Part shown: positions 1-6,127 of the stretch, one piece after another
Layout: each line of letters starts with the position of its first letter
How positions within the stretch are numbered: position 1 is the first letter of the stretch
Origin: Rhodoferax sp.
GTDB taxonomy: Bacteria > Pseudomonadota > Gammaproteobacteria > Burkholderiales > Burkholderiaceae_C
Direction: 5' to 3'
Assembly (NCBI GenBank): GCA_021731215.1
Contig: JAKFXU010000105.1
Span: 1-13,670, forward strand
Length of the DNA: 13,670 nucleotides
Notes under the pieces: generated by a model
The model's database searches: none
Told to the model about the DNA's origin: nothing
Seen by the model: only the letters and a program-made list of their open reading frames with translations
Made by a program: the position numbers and the translations under genes

Positions 1-90
1 TTCCTGCGTTCCCGCCCGCCTTGGTTTCATTCACCCATGCAGGCAAAAGAAACCGGCCAATGCGGGTGCCAGCCGGTCGCGTCTCAGCGC
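1..90. repeat. Left arm of a perfect 90-bp inverted repeat
   Basis: The reverse complement of these bases is identical to 571-660. Positions 91-100 still match 561-570 with two mismatches. The arm carries, in reverse, the last few bases of the citE-like gene, its putative terminator and about 45 bases of downstream DNA. The arm reaches the first base of the window, so its outer limit is unknown. It could be a real inverted duplication or a fold-back artefact of amplification or assembly. Confidence 0.95.
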
Positions 91-91
91 G

Positions 92-577
92 CTGCTGCCC
101 TTGATTGAGTCAGTGGCCGGACTCGATGAGGTCGATGGGCTGGCGTGCGCCCCGCAGGTGCTGCGTCTGGTGTTCGGCCATCTTGACTTTCAGGCGGATG
201 CCGGTTTGGACTGTGATGCGCAGGAGCAAGAGTTGGTGCCGGTCCGGCTGGCGCTGGTGCTGGCGTCGCGCCGCGCCGGTCTGGCTCCGCCTGTTGACGG
301 CGTGACCACTGACATCCAGGACGCGGCCCGGTTGCAGGGCGATGCAACGCGGGCCCGGCGCGGTGGATTTGGCGGCAAACTGTGCATCCACCCGTCGCAG
401 GTCGAAGGTGTGAACCAGGCGTTCACACCCGGCGCGGACGAGCTGGCCAAAGCACAACGCGTGCAGGCGGCGTTTGAAGCGGCCGGTGGCGGCGTGTTCA
501 GCCTGGACGGCCGGATGATGGATGCGCCGGTGTTGCTGCTGGCGCAACGCATGCTGGCGCGGGCTGCGGCGCGCTGA
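92..577 (+). pseudogene. HpcH/HpaI aldolase / CitE-family lyase, C-terminal half only
   Basis: The reading frame gives a typical C-terminal part of the CitE/HpcH-HpaI aldolase family, whose members cleave or form C-C bonds in acyl-CoA or 2-keto acid substrates with Mg2+. Recognisable blocks are PLIESVAGLDEV at the left end, GGFGGKLCIHPSQV in the middle, and a final helix ending in RAAAR before TGA at 575-577. About 160 residues remain of a family usually near 290, so the N-terminal half of the TIM barrel is missing. Family-like sequence begins around base 92, just inside the inverted-repeat arm, and the frame upstream has no family resemblance. The cut therefore coincides with the repeat junction. 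A TTG at 101 could serve as a start but would give half a barrel, so I treat the gene as broken. The following LysR gene may once have regulated it. Its exact substrate cannot be told. Confidence 0.75.
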
Positions 578-660
578 GACGCGACCGGCTGGCACCCGCA
601 TTGGCCGGTTTCTTTTGCCTGCATGGGTGAATGAAACCAAGGCGGGCGGGAACGCAGGAA
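571..660. repeat. Right arm of a perfect 90-bp inverted repeat
   Basis: Reverse complement of 1-90 with no mismatch. It contains the last codons of the citE-like gene, the terminator candidate at 584-616 and part of the spacer before the LysR gene. The two arms are separated by 480 bases. Confidence 0.95.
584..616 (+). terminator. Candidate Rho-independent terminator after the citE-like gene
   Basis: A stem of ACCGGC (584-589) and GCCGGT (604-609) with a 14-base loop is followed by TTTCTTTT, seven bases past the citE-like stop codon. The stem is short. A mirror copy lies at 75-107 counted from the arm symmetry, roughly 45-77, pointing the other way, because the element is part of the inverted repeat. 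Confidence 0.45.
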
Positions 661-712
661 AGGAGGGTCCAGGGTGTGACCCACAAACCATGGCGCAGGC
701 ATAATTTCGGGT

Positions 713-1633
713 ATGTCCATGCACTTCGATCTCGTCGACATGCGCCTGATGGTTCGCATCGCCGAAGCCAACAGCCTGACCAAGGGCGCCGACGCCTCCC
801 ACATCTCGCTGCCAGCGGCCAGCACGCGCATCAAGAACCTGGAAGAGAGCATTGGCACCCGGCTTCTTAACCGCACCAGTCAGGGCGTCACGCTCACGCC
901 GCCGGGGCAAGCTTTTGTGCACCACGCCCGGATGGTGCTGGGACAGATCCAGCACCTGCGGGGCGACTTGCAGGAGTACGCCCGCGGCGTCAAAGGCCAT
1001 TTGCGGGTTTTTGCCAACACCACCGCGCTGGGTGAGTTCCTGCCACCGGTGTTGCGCAGCTACCTGCTCAGCCATCCGGATGTCAACATCGACCTGCGCG
1101 AGCGACTCTCGCACGACATCATCCGGGCCGTGTCCGAAGGCCAAACCGATATTGGCATCGTTGCGGGCCTGGTGCGGACCGAGAGCCTGGAGACCATTCC
1201 CTACCGCAGTGACCGTCTTGTGCTCGTGGTGCCGCGAGCACACGCCCTGGCGAACGCGTTGGTGGTGGATTTCGCGGACACGCTGGACTATGACCATGTC
1301 GGCTTGCAGGAATCGAGCGCCATCCATGCCTTCTTGCGCCAGGTCTGCGACCAGTTGCATCGCCCGCTGAAGCTGCGCATCCAGGTCGGCAATTTCGAGG
1401 CGGCCTGCCGGATGATCGAGGCCACGGTGGGTGTGGCGATCCTGCCCGAGTCAGCCGCCCGTCGGCACGCGCAAACCATGGCCATCGCGATCGTGCCCCT
1501 GGCCGACCCGTGGGCGATTCGTTCGATGCAAATTTGTGTTCGCAGCCTGGGCGCATTGCCCTTGTTTGCCCGCGATTTGGTGGACCTGCTCGTTGCGGAC
1601 GCCGAGTCTGCCGCACCAGCGCCATCGGTCTGA
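713..1633 (+). CDS. LysR-type transcriptional regulator
   Basis: A 306-residue protein of normal LTTR length. Residues 4-63 form the N-terminal winged helix-turn-helix; the recognition-helix stretch SLPAASTRIKNLEESIG is followed by the usual LLNRTSQGVTLTPPG block and then a linker helix. Residues from about 92 to the end form the type 2 periplasmic-binding-fold effector domain, opening with GHLRVFANTTALGEFLPPVL. LTTRs bind DNA as tetramers and usually control a neighbouring gene in response to a small molecule. The gene lies downstream of the truncated citE-like gene on the same strand, so that gene or something beyond it could be a former target. The start at 713 is the first Met before the HTH; a second Met two codons later is equally possible. 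No strong ribosome binding site precedes it. The effector is unknown. Confidence 0.93.
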   Translation: MSMHFDLVDMRLMVRIAEANSLTKGADASHISLPAASTRIKNLEESIGTRLLNRTSQGVTLTPPGQAFVHHARMVLGQIQHLRGDLQEYARGVKGHLRVFANTTALGEFLPPVLRSYLLSHPDVNIDLRERLSHDIIRAVSEGQTDIGIVAGLVRTESLETIPYRSDRLVLVVPRAHALANALVVDFADTLDYDHVGLQESSAIHAFLRQVCDQLHRPLKLRIQVGNFEAACRMIEATVGVAILPESAARRHAQTMAIAIVPLADPWAIRSMQICVRSLGALPLFARDLVDLLVADAESAAPAPSV

Positions 1634-1964
1634 GATCAGCAGCCTGTCAAGTCGTCGAGGCTGAAGGCGGTACATTCGATGCCATTTCACTGGCAGCATT
1701 GACGGCATTTCCAGCAGCCACGTCCATCCGTGTTCTCCTCATTGAAAAGCGATGCCGTGTTTTTCCAGCAGGGAAATCAGGCAGGCGTTCTCGGTGCGGA
1801 GTCTGGCGCAGTCCTGCTGTTGGTCATCGAGCTGCTGCGCTAATGAATTCACCATTGCATTTTCAACTCAACAAGTTTCCTGCTGCACGGTTGCCCATTC
1901 GGGTGCCATAGCGGCGCAGCTTGGTCTTGCGCCACAAAGATCGCCACAACGACGCGCCGATGCC
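1634..1964. other. Spacer with gene debris between the LysR gene and the fic remnant
   Basis: No full gene is visible. Base composition is somewhat more AT-rich than the flanks. The only coding-like signal is a short minus-strand frame at 1739-1855, listed separately. A second tiny minus-strand frame starts after a GAGGAG-like site near 1728-1736 but has no recognisable content. Confidence 0.5.
1739..1855 (-). pseudogene. 38-residue coiled-coil fragment, possibly a protein N-terminus
   Basis: The minus strand from an ATG at 1855 to TGA at 1739-1741 encodes 38 residues with a heptad-like pattern, including LRTENACLISLLEKHGIAF. This resembles the N-terminal leucine-zipper segment, of the type AENxRLxxLLExHGI, found on some large helicase-like (TOTE-type) and IS66-type proteins. 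The stop follows directly, and no continuation is visible in any frame downstream. It is probably a remnant. A genuine small protein cannot be ruled out. Confidence 0.3.
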
Positions 1965-2832
1965 ATGCCCAAAATCGGTTCCCCAGAGGAACTGAATCAA
2001 ATCGTCGAACTGATCGCTGGCCACCCGGACGGCATCGGTTTGGAAGGGTTGTTGCACTTTGTGGGCAGTGGAATTTCCCGTCGTGCCCTCCAGCGCCGCC
2101 TCGCCGCCCGGTGAGTTACGACCTGAAATTCCTGGAAGCCTATCGCCCCAACGAGACGTTCTACCTGCCCGAGGCGCTGCGTGCCCAACTGCATTCCCTG
2201 GGCCGCTCACCGGCCGAGCAATCCGCCGCCGGCACCTTTGCCCGCGACATCAGGAGCTGTTCGGCATCGTCCTCGACATGGCGGCGGAAATCCGCGATCC
2301 GTTCGAGCAGGCTTTTTTCCTGATGGTGCATCTGCCCTACCTGCAACCCTTCGAGGACGTGAACAAACGCGTTTCACGCCTCGCGGTAAATATCCCGCTG
2401 ATCCGCTGCAACCTCTGCCCGCTATCGTTCATCGACGTGCCGCAGCAGGCCTACATCGATGCCATGATCGGCGTTTATGAACTGAACCGGATCGAATTGC
2501 TGCGCGATGTTTTTGTCTGGGCCTGCGAGCGTTCCTGCCAGCAGTACGTGGCGGTGCGGCAACCACTGATCCCGCCGGATATCTTCCGTCTGCGTTACCG
2601 GGCAGAACTGACCGAAGCGGTGCGAGCGATAGTGCGTGGCGACCAGCCGGCCAGCGAGCCGGCCATTCGTGCTGCCATCCCGGCCACGGTCGCCGAGGGG
2701 GATCGTGCCAAATTCTTCGCCCTGATGGAAGAAGAATTCAAGAACCTGCACCAAGGCAACGCCATCCGCTTTGGGCTCCGGCCGTTCGAGTTCGCGGCCT
2801 GGAAGCGGGAGTTCGGCAAAGCCGACAAGTAG
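1965..2832 (+). pseudogene. Fic-family protein with N-terminal HTH, broken by two deletions and frame changes
   Basis: Three consecutive frames read as pieces of one Fic-family protein of the type with an N-terminal winged helix. Piece 1 (1965-2114) is the N-terminal HTH with SGISRRALQRRLAAR. Piece 2 (about 2114-2251, another frame) carries LEAYRPNETFYLPEALRAQL. Piece 3 (about 2248-2832, a third frame) carries RDPFEQAFF, the Fic core PFEDVNKRVSR and a long C-terminal domain ending FAAWKREFGKADK. Fic enzymes transfer AMP or related groups to proteins. From memory of this family, about 40 residues are missing between pieces 1 and 2. About 110-120 are missing between pieces 2 and 3, including the [S/T]xxxE(G/N) inhibitory helix and the first Fic helices. 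The motif has Gln in place of the usual catalytic His (LQPF), which I believe is natural in this subfamily. The gene is very unlikely to make an active enzyme. Confidence 0.82.
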
Positions 2833-2879
2833 CGTCGGGGGGAGTGCCGGGTTTCTGTAACCGTCATCAAGCATCACGG
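2773..2879 (+). repeat. 107-bp perfect direct repeat, copy 1
   Basis: Identical to 6917-7023 over 107 bases. It covers the last 20 codons of the fic remnant (to TAG at 2830-2832) and 47 bases after the stop. The match ends at 2880 (T here, C in copy 2). The unit is not itself an insertion sequence and has no terminal inverted repeats. Confidence 0.97.
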
Positions 2880-2897
2880 TCGAGCCGAAGCAACCCG

Positions 2898-2972
2898 TGT
2901 GCCAAGCTACCGCGCGGCTTTTTTATCCCCGCCCCTGTTGGCAATTACAACCCCGATTGGGCCATTGCGTTC
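2898..2972 (+). pseudogene. Fragment of a type III restriction enzyme Res subunit
   Basis: Twenty-five codons in one frame read as the segment just before the nuclease domain of type III restriction Res subunits: AKLPRGFFIPAPVG followed by NYNPDWAIAF. In the family, the PD of NYNPDWA is the first half of the PD-(D/E)xK nuclease motif. The second half is absent because the resemblance stops at about 2972. Full Res proteins are near 900-1000 residues, so this is a scrap. It starts within 20 bases of the end of the 107-bp repeat. Confidence 0.6.
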
Positions 2973-3040
2973 CAGGTGGCCAAGACCGTCGAACACGGTG
3001 ACCGGCACGCCTGGGGGCGTGATCGAGAGCAGGCCAAAAA

Positions 3041-3484
3041 GACTCCGATATCGAGCCGATCAAGCGGCTGCGCCTGCACGGTGATTGCCATCCGGGCAAC
3101 ATTCTCTGGACGCCGCTGGACTGCCCGGCAGGTGCCGGGCCGGGACCGCATTTTGTCGATCTGGACGACGCCCGCAGCGGCCCCGCCGTGCAAGACCTGT
3201 GGATGCTGCTCAGTGGCGACCGCCAGCAGCGCAGCCGCCAACTGGGCGCACTGGTCGATGGCTACGAGCAGTTTCGTGCCTTCGACCGGCGCGAGCTGGC
3301 CTTGATCGAGCCGCTGCGCACCCTGCGCCTCATCCACTACAGCGCCTGGCTGGCGCGGCGCTGGGACGACCCGACGTTTCCCATCAACTTTCCGTGGTTT
3401 GGCTCCAGCGACTACTGGCAGGGCCAGGTGCAGATGCTGCAGGAGCAGATGGAGGCGATGCAGGAAGAGCCGCTGGTCGTTTGA
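3041..3484 (+). pseudogene. srkA: C-terminal half of a SrkA/YihE-type stress-response protein kinase
   Basis: The frame from 3041 to TGA at 3482-3484 encodes about 147 residues that match the C-terminal half of SrkA (YihE), a cytoplasmic Ser/Thr kinase with an aminoglycoside-phosphotransferase fold linked to stress survival. The catalytic loop HGDCHPGNILW and the metal-binding segment FVDLDD are intact. They are followed by DLWMLLSGDRQ, the family-typical LIEPLRTLRLIHY, and NFPWFGSSDYW near the end. E. coli SrkA has 328 residues, so the N-lobe is missing. An in-frame stop at 3020-3022 prevents extension, and the DNA upstream has different ancestry. GTG at 3188 would start after the catalytic residues. 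I therefore call it a 5'-truncated gene. Confidence 0.85.
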
Positions 3485-3498
3485 CCGTCTTTAACCTG

Positions 3499-3553
3499 CC
3501 GTTCGGGCTGAGCCTGTCGAAGCCCTTCGACAAGCTCAGGGTGATCGGAACGG
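3499..3553. repeat. REP-like palindrome of the dispersed TTCGACAAGCTCAG type
   Basis: An imperfect palindrome: CTGAGCCTGTCGAAG (3508-3522) pairs with CTTCGACAAGCTCAG (3525-3539) with one mismatch across a two-base loop. Outer arms CCGTTC (3499-3504) and GAACGG (3548-3553) extend it. I recognise this as a widespread intergenic repeat in beta- and gammaproteobacteria. It lies between the srkA remnant (plus) and the FAH remnant (minus) and could form a strong hairpin in either transcript. Confidence 0.8.
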
Positions 3554-3559
3554 GTCGAA

Positions 3560-3680
3560 TCAACGCACCGGGTTTTCCAGGTGGCCAATGCCGTCAATTT
3601 CCACCCGCACCAGATCGCCCGACTTCCAATACCTGGGGCGGCTTGAAGCCGATGCCCAGCGCCTGCGTGCGGCGGCCAGG
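3560..3680 (-). pseudogene. C-terminal remnant of a fumarylacetoacetate-hydrolase-family gene
   Basis: On the minus strand the last codons before TGA (3560-3562) read WKSGDLVRVEIDGIGHLENP, the characteristic C-terminal beta strands of the FAH family (fumarylacetoacetate hydrolase, ureidoglycolate lyase, hydroxyhepta-dienoate isomerase types). Just upstream, in a shifted frame, ALGIGFKPPQ matches the preceding loop, so a frameshift lies near 3625. No family resemblance was found beyond about 3680, before the stop codon of the peroxidase gene at 3817. Only about 40 residues of a roughly 280-residue enzyme remain. Confidence 0.65.
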
Positions 3681-3816
3681 CCCAGGCGCAGACAGTCAAG
3701 GTGCCGACTCCGGCGACGGCGGTGTCACCGGAAATTTGCTTGAGCTGACCCGGCCATGCAGAATCCCGCATCGGGAATATCCCGTGGCGGTTTTTGGCAG
3801 TCTGGTGGCCGGCTGC

Positions 3817-4818
3817 TTATTTTGGTGCCTCAGCCAAGCGGCGACCAAGCGAAATGACATACGGAGCCGGGCGGGCCAGCAACACCGGGTCAGCCGACGG
3901 CTTGATGCCTTTGGGCAGGGCCAGCGGGTTAAAGGTGATGTTGTCGCAGGCACCACCGGCCGCCGTTGCGACCTGGTCCAGCACCAGTTTGCCCACAGAC
4001 ACCACCTTGCGGCTGTCTGGCCAGACTTTGGTCGGATCAGTCAATTGATCGCTTTTGTCTGCAAGCTGCACACTGAAGTCAAAAACGGCTGGCGCAGCGG
4101 CCACGCGCTTGCGCAACTCGTCCGCCAAAAAGTCATCCGGCAAGGTCTTGAGCTGCTCTTCGGTCAGGCCCACGCTACCCGCTTCGGGTACAAACTGCCA
4201 GCGAATAAACTGGCTTTCGTTTTTGGCGTTGACAAATTCAAACGCATTGGCGCCCCAGTAGCTCACGGCGGCGTAGCTGGCAGGTACCGGTGCCCTGGCC
4301 AGATAAGCGCCCTGCAAGGTGGTTTCAGGGTTGGCCTCGTTAAAGGCTTTGAGCTTGTCCGCATCGGGCTTGCCGGTGGCCGGGTCTGCCGTGCGTACCT
4401 GCAGGAAAGGGACAAATTGCTCTGGTTTGCTCACAAAAAACATGGGCGCTGAAATGTTAGCCATATGCCAGGTCTCGCCATTGGGCAGGCTCAACTGCAG
4501 CGCCAATCCACGCACCGATTTGCCCTTGTCGCTGGCCTTGGGATTACCCCCGCCGACTGAAAAACGAGCGACCACCGGCACCCTGTCGCCATTGAACACC
4601 GCCGCGCTTGACAGGGTGCGACCCGCGGCATTGCCCACAAAATGGCCACTGGCGCACAAGCCCTTGGCCCCTGACCGGCGAGAGCCTGCCTGCTTGCCAA
4701 ACAGTCCCTCCAGAGCATTGACCTGCGCTTCAGCAGGCGCCACCTGGGCATGGACAGTGACGGGCAACATAAAGCTGCCAAGGCCTGCGGCTGTAGCGGC
4801 CAGCATTAATTTTTTCAT
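3817..4818 (-). CDS. Periplasmic catalase-family peroxidase (SrpA-like)
   Basis: A 333-residue intact protein. Residues 1-24 are a Sec signal peptide (MKK, hydrophobic core, VHA before Q25), so it acts in the periplasm. The rest is a small heme catalase-fold domain of the 'catalase-related peroxidase' family, expected to use H2O2 or organic peroxides. H59 in CASGHF is the likely distal histidine. ARFSVGGGNP and SVRGLALQL are family blocks. RPAPY near the C-terminus (R316, Y320) fits the R-x3-Y pattern of the proximal heme ligand. The start at 4818 is chosen over upstream in-frame codons because it begins the signal peptide and follows AAAGG seven bases away. It is intact although surrounded by broken genes. 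The partner cytochrome b561 often found beside this family is absent. Confidence 0.9.
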   Translation of the reverse strand: MKKLMLAATAAGLGSFMLPVTVHAQVAPAEAQVNALEGLFGKQAGSRRSGAKGLCASGHFVGNAAGRTLSSAAVFNGDRVPVVARFSVGGGNPKASDKGKSVRGLALQLSLPNGETWHMANISAPMFFVSKPEQFVPFLQVRTADPATGKPDADKLKAFNEANPETTLQGAYLARAPVPASYAAVSYWGANAFEFVNAKNESQFIRWQFVPEAGSVGLTEEQLKTLPDDFLADELRKRVAAAPAVFDFSVQLADKSDQLTDPTKVWPDSRKVVSVGKLVLDQVATAAGGACDNITFNPLALPKGIKPSADPVLLARPAPYVISLGRRLAEAPK

Positions 4819-4874
4819 GGGTAAACCTTTCTGGGTGGAGTTGAAATAACGACGAAATACGCGCATCGCAGTTC

Positions 4875-4903
4875 TTAGTCGTGCCCCTCTCAAACTTCTT
4901 ACA
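4875..4903 (-). promoter_or_regulatory. Weak ECF-sigma-like promoter candidate for the peroxidase gene
   Basis: Read on the minus strand, TGTAAG and CGACTA are separated by 16 bases, ending about 57 bases before the start codon. A GTAA...CG(A/T) pair at this spacing resembles promoters of some extracytoplasmic-function sigma factors that control periplasmic oxidative-stress genes. No sigma factor gene lies in the window. The call rests on the pattern alone. Confidence 0.22.
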
Positions 4904-4910
4904 GCTACAT

Positions 4911-4939
4911 GGGTTCGATCTAAACAGCGATCCGAACCC
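4911..4939. promoter_or_regulatory. Inverted repeat upstream of the peroxidase gene
   Basis: GGGTTCGATC (4911-4920) is mirrored by GATCCGAACCC (4929-4939), with a one-base bulge and an 8-base centre. It lies 93-121 bases upstream of the peroxidase start. It could be an operator, or a terminator for a lost upstream gene, although no T-tract follows. Confidence 0.35.
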
Positions 4940-5223
4940 GGCGTCAAGTTGGATCAACGGAGTAACGAGTCGGCGCTGGGGCGCGACAGAAAAGTGACTG
5001 CCGTGGCAGTAAGCGGCACCCGACCACGAGGTCGATCAGCGCATCAACTGGTGAACTCCAAACCGGCGCTTTAGAACTGCCTTGGGGTGAGCCTGCTCTT
5101 GTGGTGGGTGGTGCAGCCGAAATGGCTCTCTCAGACCGCGTTTTGTGATGGCCGCCTTGCCAAACCGGGCATCACTGCCTGCAAAGCGCGGGTCTTGATG
5201 TTGATCGAAGGCGCGATACTTAA

Positions 5224-5397
5224 GCTTATGCGGTTGAATTTCCTATTCGCTTCCGCGTGATTGCCGAGCAGCAGGCCAAGCGCCTCGCCGAGGCCCACGA
5301 ACGCTTCAGCGCCCTCATGGAAAAACAGCGTTTTCAGGTTGTCTATCCCGTTTTGCCGATAGACCTTCTCGGCATCTACATCCTGCTGCCGGAGTAA
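5224..5397 (+). pseudogene. C-terminal tail of an unidentified, possibly helicase-like, protein
   Basis: An open frame without a convincing start runs from the codon after TAA at 5221 to TAA at 5395-5397. It encodes about 57 residues: an amphipathic, charged helix (AEQQAKRLAEAHERFSALM) and then the hydrophobic ending VVYPVLPIDLLGIYILLPE. The sharply protein-like composition and the ending of the type PxLPxDLLGxYxLLP remind me of the C-termini of large SNF2-type helicases in defence loci. I cannot name the family with confidence. The rest of the gene is missing. Confidence 0.4.
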
Positions 5398-5415
5398 TGT
5401 CCGGGGCACGCTGTG

Positions 5416-5446
5416 CTAAACTATTCTTACCATGTAAGAGGAGGGT
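5416..5446 (+). promoter_or_regulatory. vapBC promoter/operator candidate and strong ribosome binding site
   Basis: TAAACT (5417-5422), preceded by TG, could be an extended -10 box. A small perfect inverted repeat, CTTAC-cat-GTAAG (5426-5438), lies just downstream and overlaps the run into AGGAGG, which sits eight bases before the antitoxin ATG. AbrB-type antitoxins commonly repress their own promoter by binding short palindromes, so this is a reasonable autoregulatory site. Confidence 0.4.
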
Positions 5447-5452
5447 GCTGCC

Positions 5453-5713
5453 ATGCTAACCGTCACCGTTTCCGATAAAGGCCAAGTCGTCATTCCGGTG
5501 GAAATTCGTCGCCGCCTGGGTATCACTCCCGGTTGCCAACTCGATTTCAGCCTGGACGGTCATGTCATCCGCGCCGAGGTGAAACGCCAGGTTGTTCAAA
5601 CCAATGCCGAAGACGGCTTCGGCATGCTGGTTTGCAAGCGGCCCGGCAAACGCCGGCTGGCTGATTTCGATGTCGCCCTCGCCATGCGGGAAGCCAATGA
5701 TGATCGCCCTTGA
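5453..5713 (+). CDS. vapB: AbrB/MazE-family antitoxin (VapB-like)
   Basis: An 86-residue protein. Residues 1-46 form a swapped-hairpin AbrB/SpoVT/MazE DNA-binding domain: VTVSDKGQVVIPVEIRRRLG is the canonical opening, followed by ITPGCQLDFSLDG. The C-terminal 40 residues, rich in basic and acidic residues, would bind and inhibit the toxin. A strong AGGAGG site supports the start at 5453. The stop overlaps the start of the PIN-domain gene by 14-17 bases, which indicates translational coupling of a type II toxin-antitoxin operon. The protein should neutralise the toxin and repress the operon through the palindrome upstream. The pair is intact in a neighbourhood of broken genes. Confidence 0.9.
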   Translation: MLTVTVSDKGQVVIPVEIRRRLGITPGCQLDFSLDGHVIRAEVKRQVVQTNAEDGFGMLVCKRPGKRRLADFDVALAMREANDDRP

Positions 5714-6119
5714 TACCAACATTCTGGCGCGTTTCTATGTGGCCGACCCGACCGACCTCGAGGCCGCCAGACAACGTCCGATTGCCCGTCGTCTCCTGAC
5801 CGAATCCCCTCAGGTGTTCGTGCCCCTGACCGTGATTCTTGAACTCGAATGGGTCTTGCGCGCCTTTTATGGCTTCGCGGCCGAGGATTTCGTGCGGGTC
5901 GTCAAACATCTGCTTGGGCTGCCCAACGTCAATGTTGAGGAATGGTCGCGCATCGCCGATGCTCTGGCCTGGCACACGGATGGGCTGGACTTCGCCGATG
6001 CGCTGCACCTGCTGGTCAGTAGCCATTGCACGGAATTCATGAGCTTCGATGACCGTCGATTCGCGCGCCGCGCCAAACGTTTGGGAGTCACGCCCGCAGT
6101 CGTTGTACCTGCCAAGTAG
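5700..6119 (+). CDS. vapC: PIN-domain ribonuclease toxin (VapC-like)
   Basis: A 139-residue PIN-domain protein, the expected length for VapC toxins, which cleave tRNA or other RNA with Mg2+. The acidic active-site set is complete: D5 in ALDTNILARF, E48 in VILELEW, D97 and D100 in LDFADALHL, and D117 in SFDDRRFARRA. It overlaps the antitoxin gene in another frame. Start choice: ATG occurs at both 5697 and 5700. I give 5700, which yields the family-typical MIALDTN; the other adds one Met. The frame extends further upstream, but that part merely overlaps the antitoxin. The gene is followed after eight bases by the AlbA_2-like remnant, so the three may have been co-transcribed. Confidence 0.92.
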   Translation: MIALDTNILARFYVADPTDLEAARQRPIARRLLTESPQVFVPLTVILELEWVLRAFYGFAAEDFVRVVKHLLGLPNVNVEEWSRIADALAWHTDGLDFADALHLLVSSHCTEFMSFDDRRFARRAKRLGVTPAVVVPAK

Positions 6120-6127
6120 CCGTCGCC

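Larger units (their letters stand above)
4819..5223. other. Intergenic region upstream of the peroxidase, no gene recognised
   Basis: The left part is the 5' region of the minus-strand peroxidase gene and holds the inverted repeat and promoter candidate listed separately. From about 4950 to 5223 no frame shows recognisable protein similarity. It may be debris that no longer resembles its source. Confidence 0.5.

Noticed and set aside
110..1360. Long minus-strand open frame (416 codons) across the citE-like and LysR genes
   Set aside because: It is antisense to two recognisable families, and its translation has no family-like motifs; GC-rich DNA gives such frames by chance.
1510..1911. Plus-strand frame overlapping the LysR 3' end
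   Set aside because: Out of frame with the regulator, and the part after 1633 has no family-like content.
3085..4452. Plus-strand open frame of 455 codons
   Set aside because: It runs out of frame through the srkA remnant, across the REP-like palindrome and antisense to the peroxidase; no coherent protein.
5131..5409. Minus-strand 92-codon frame as a small gene
   Set aside because: The opposite strand has the more protein-like frame ending at 5397, and this one overlaps it fully with no ribosome binding site.
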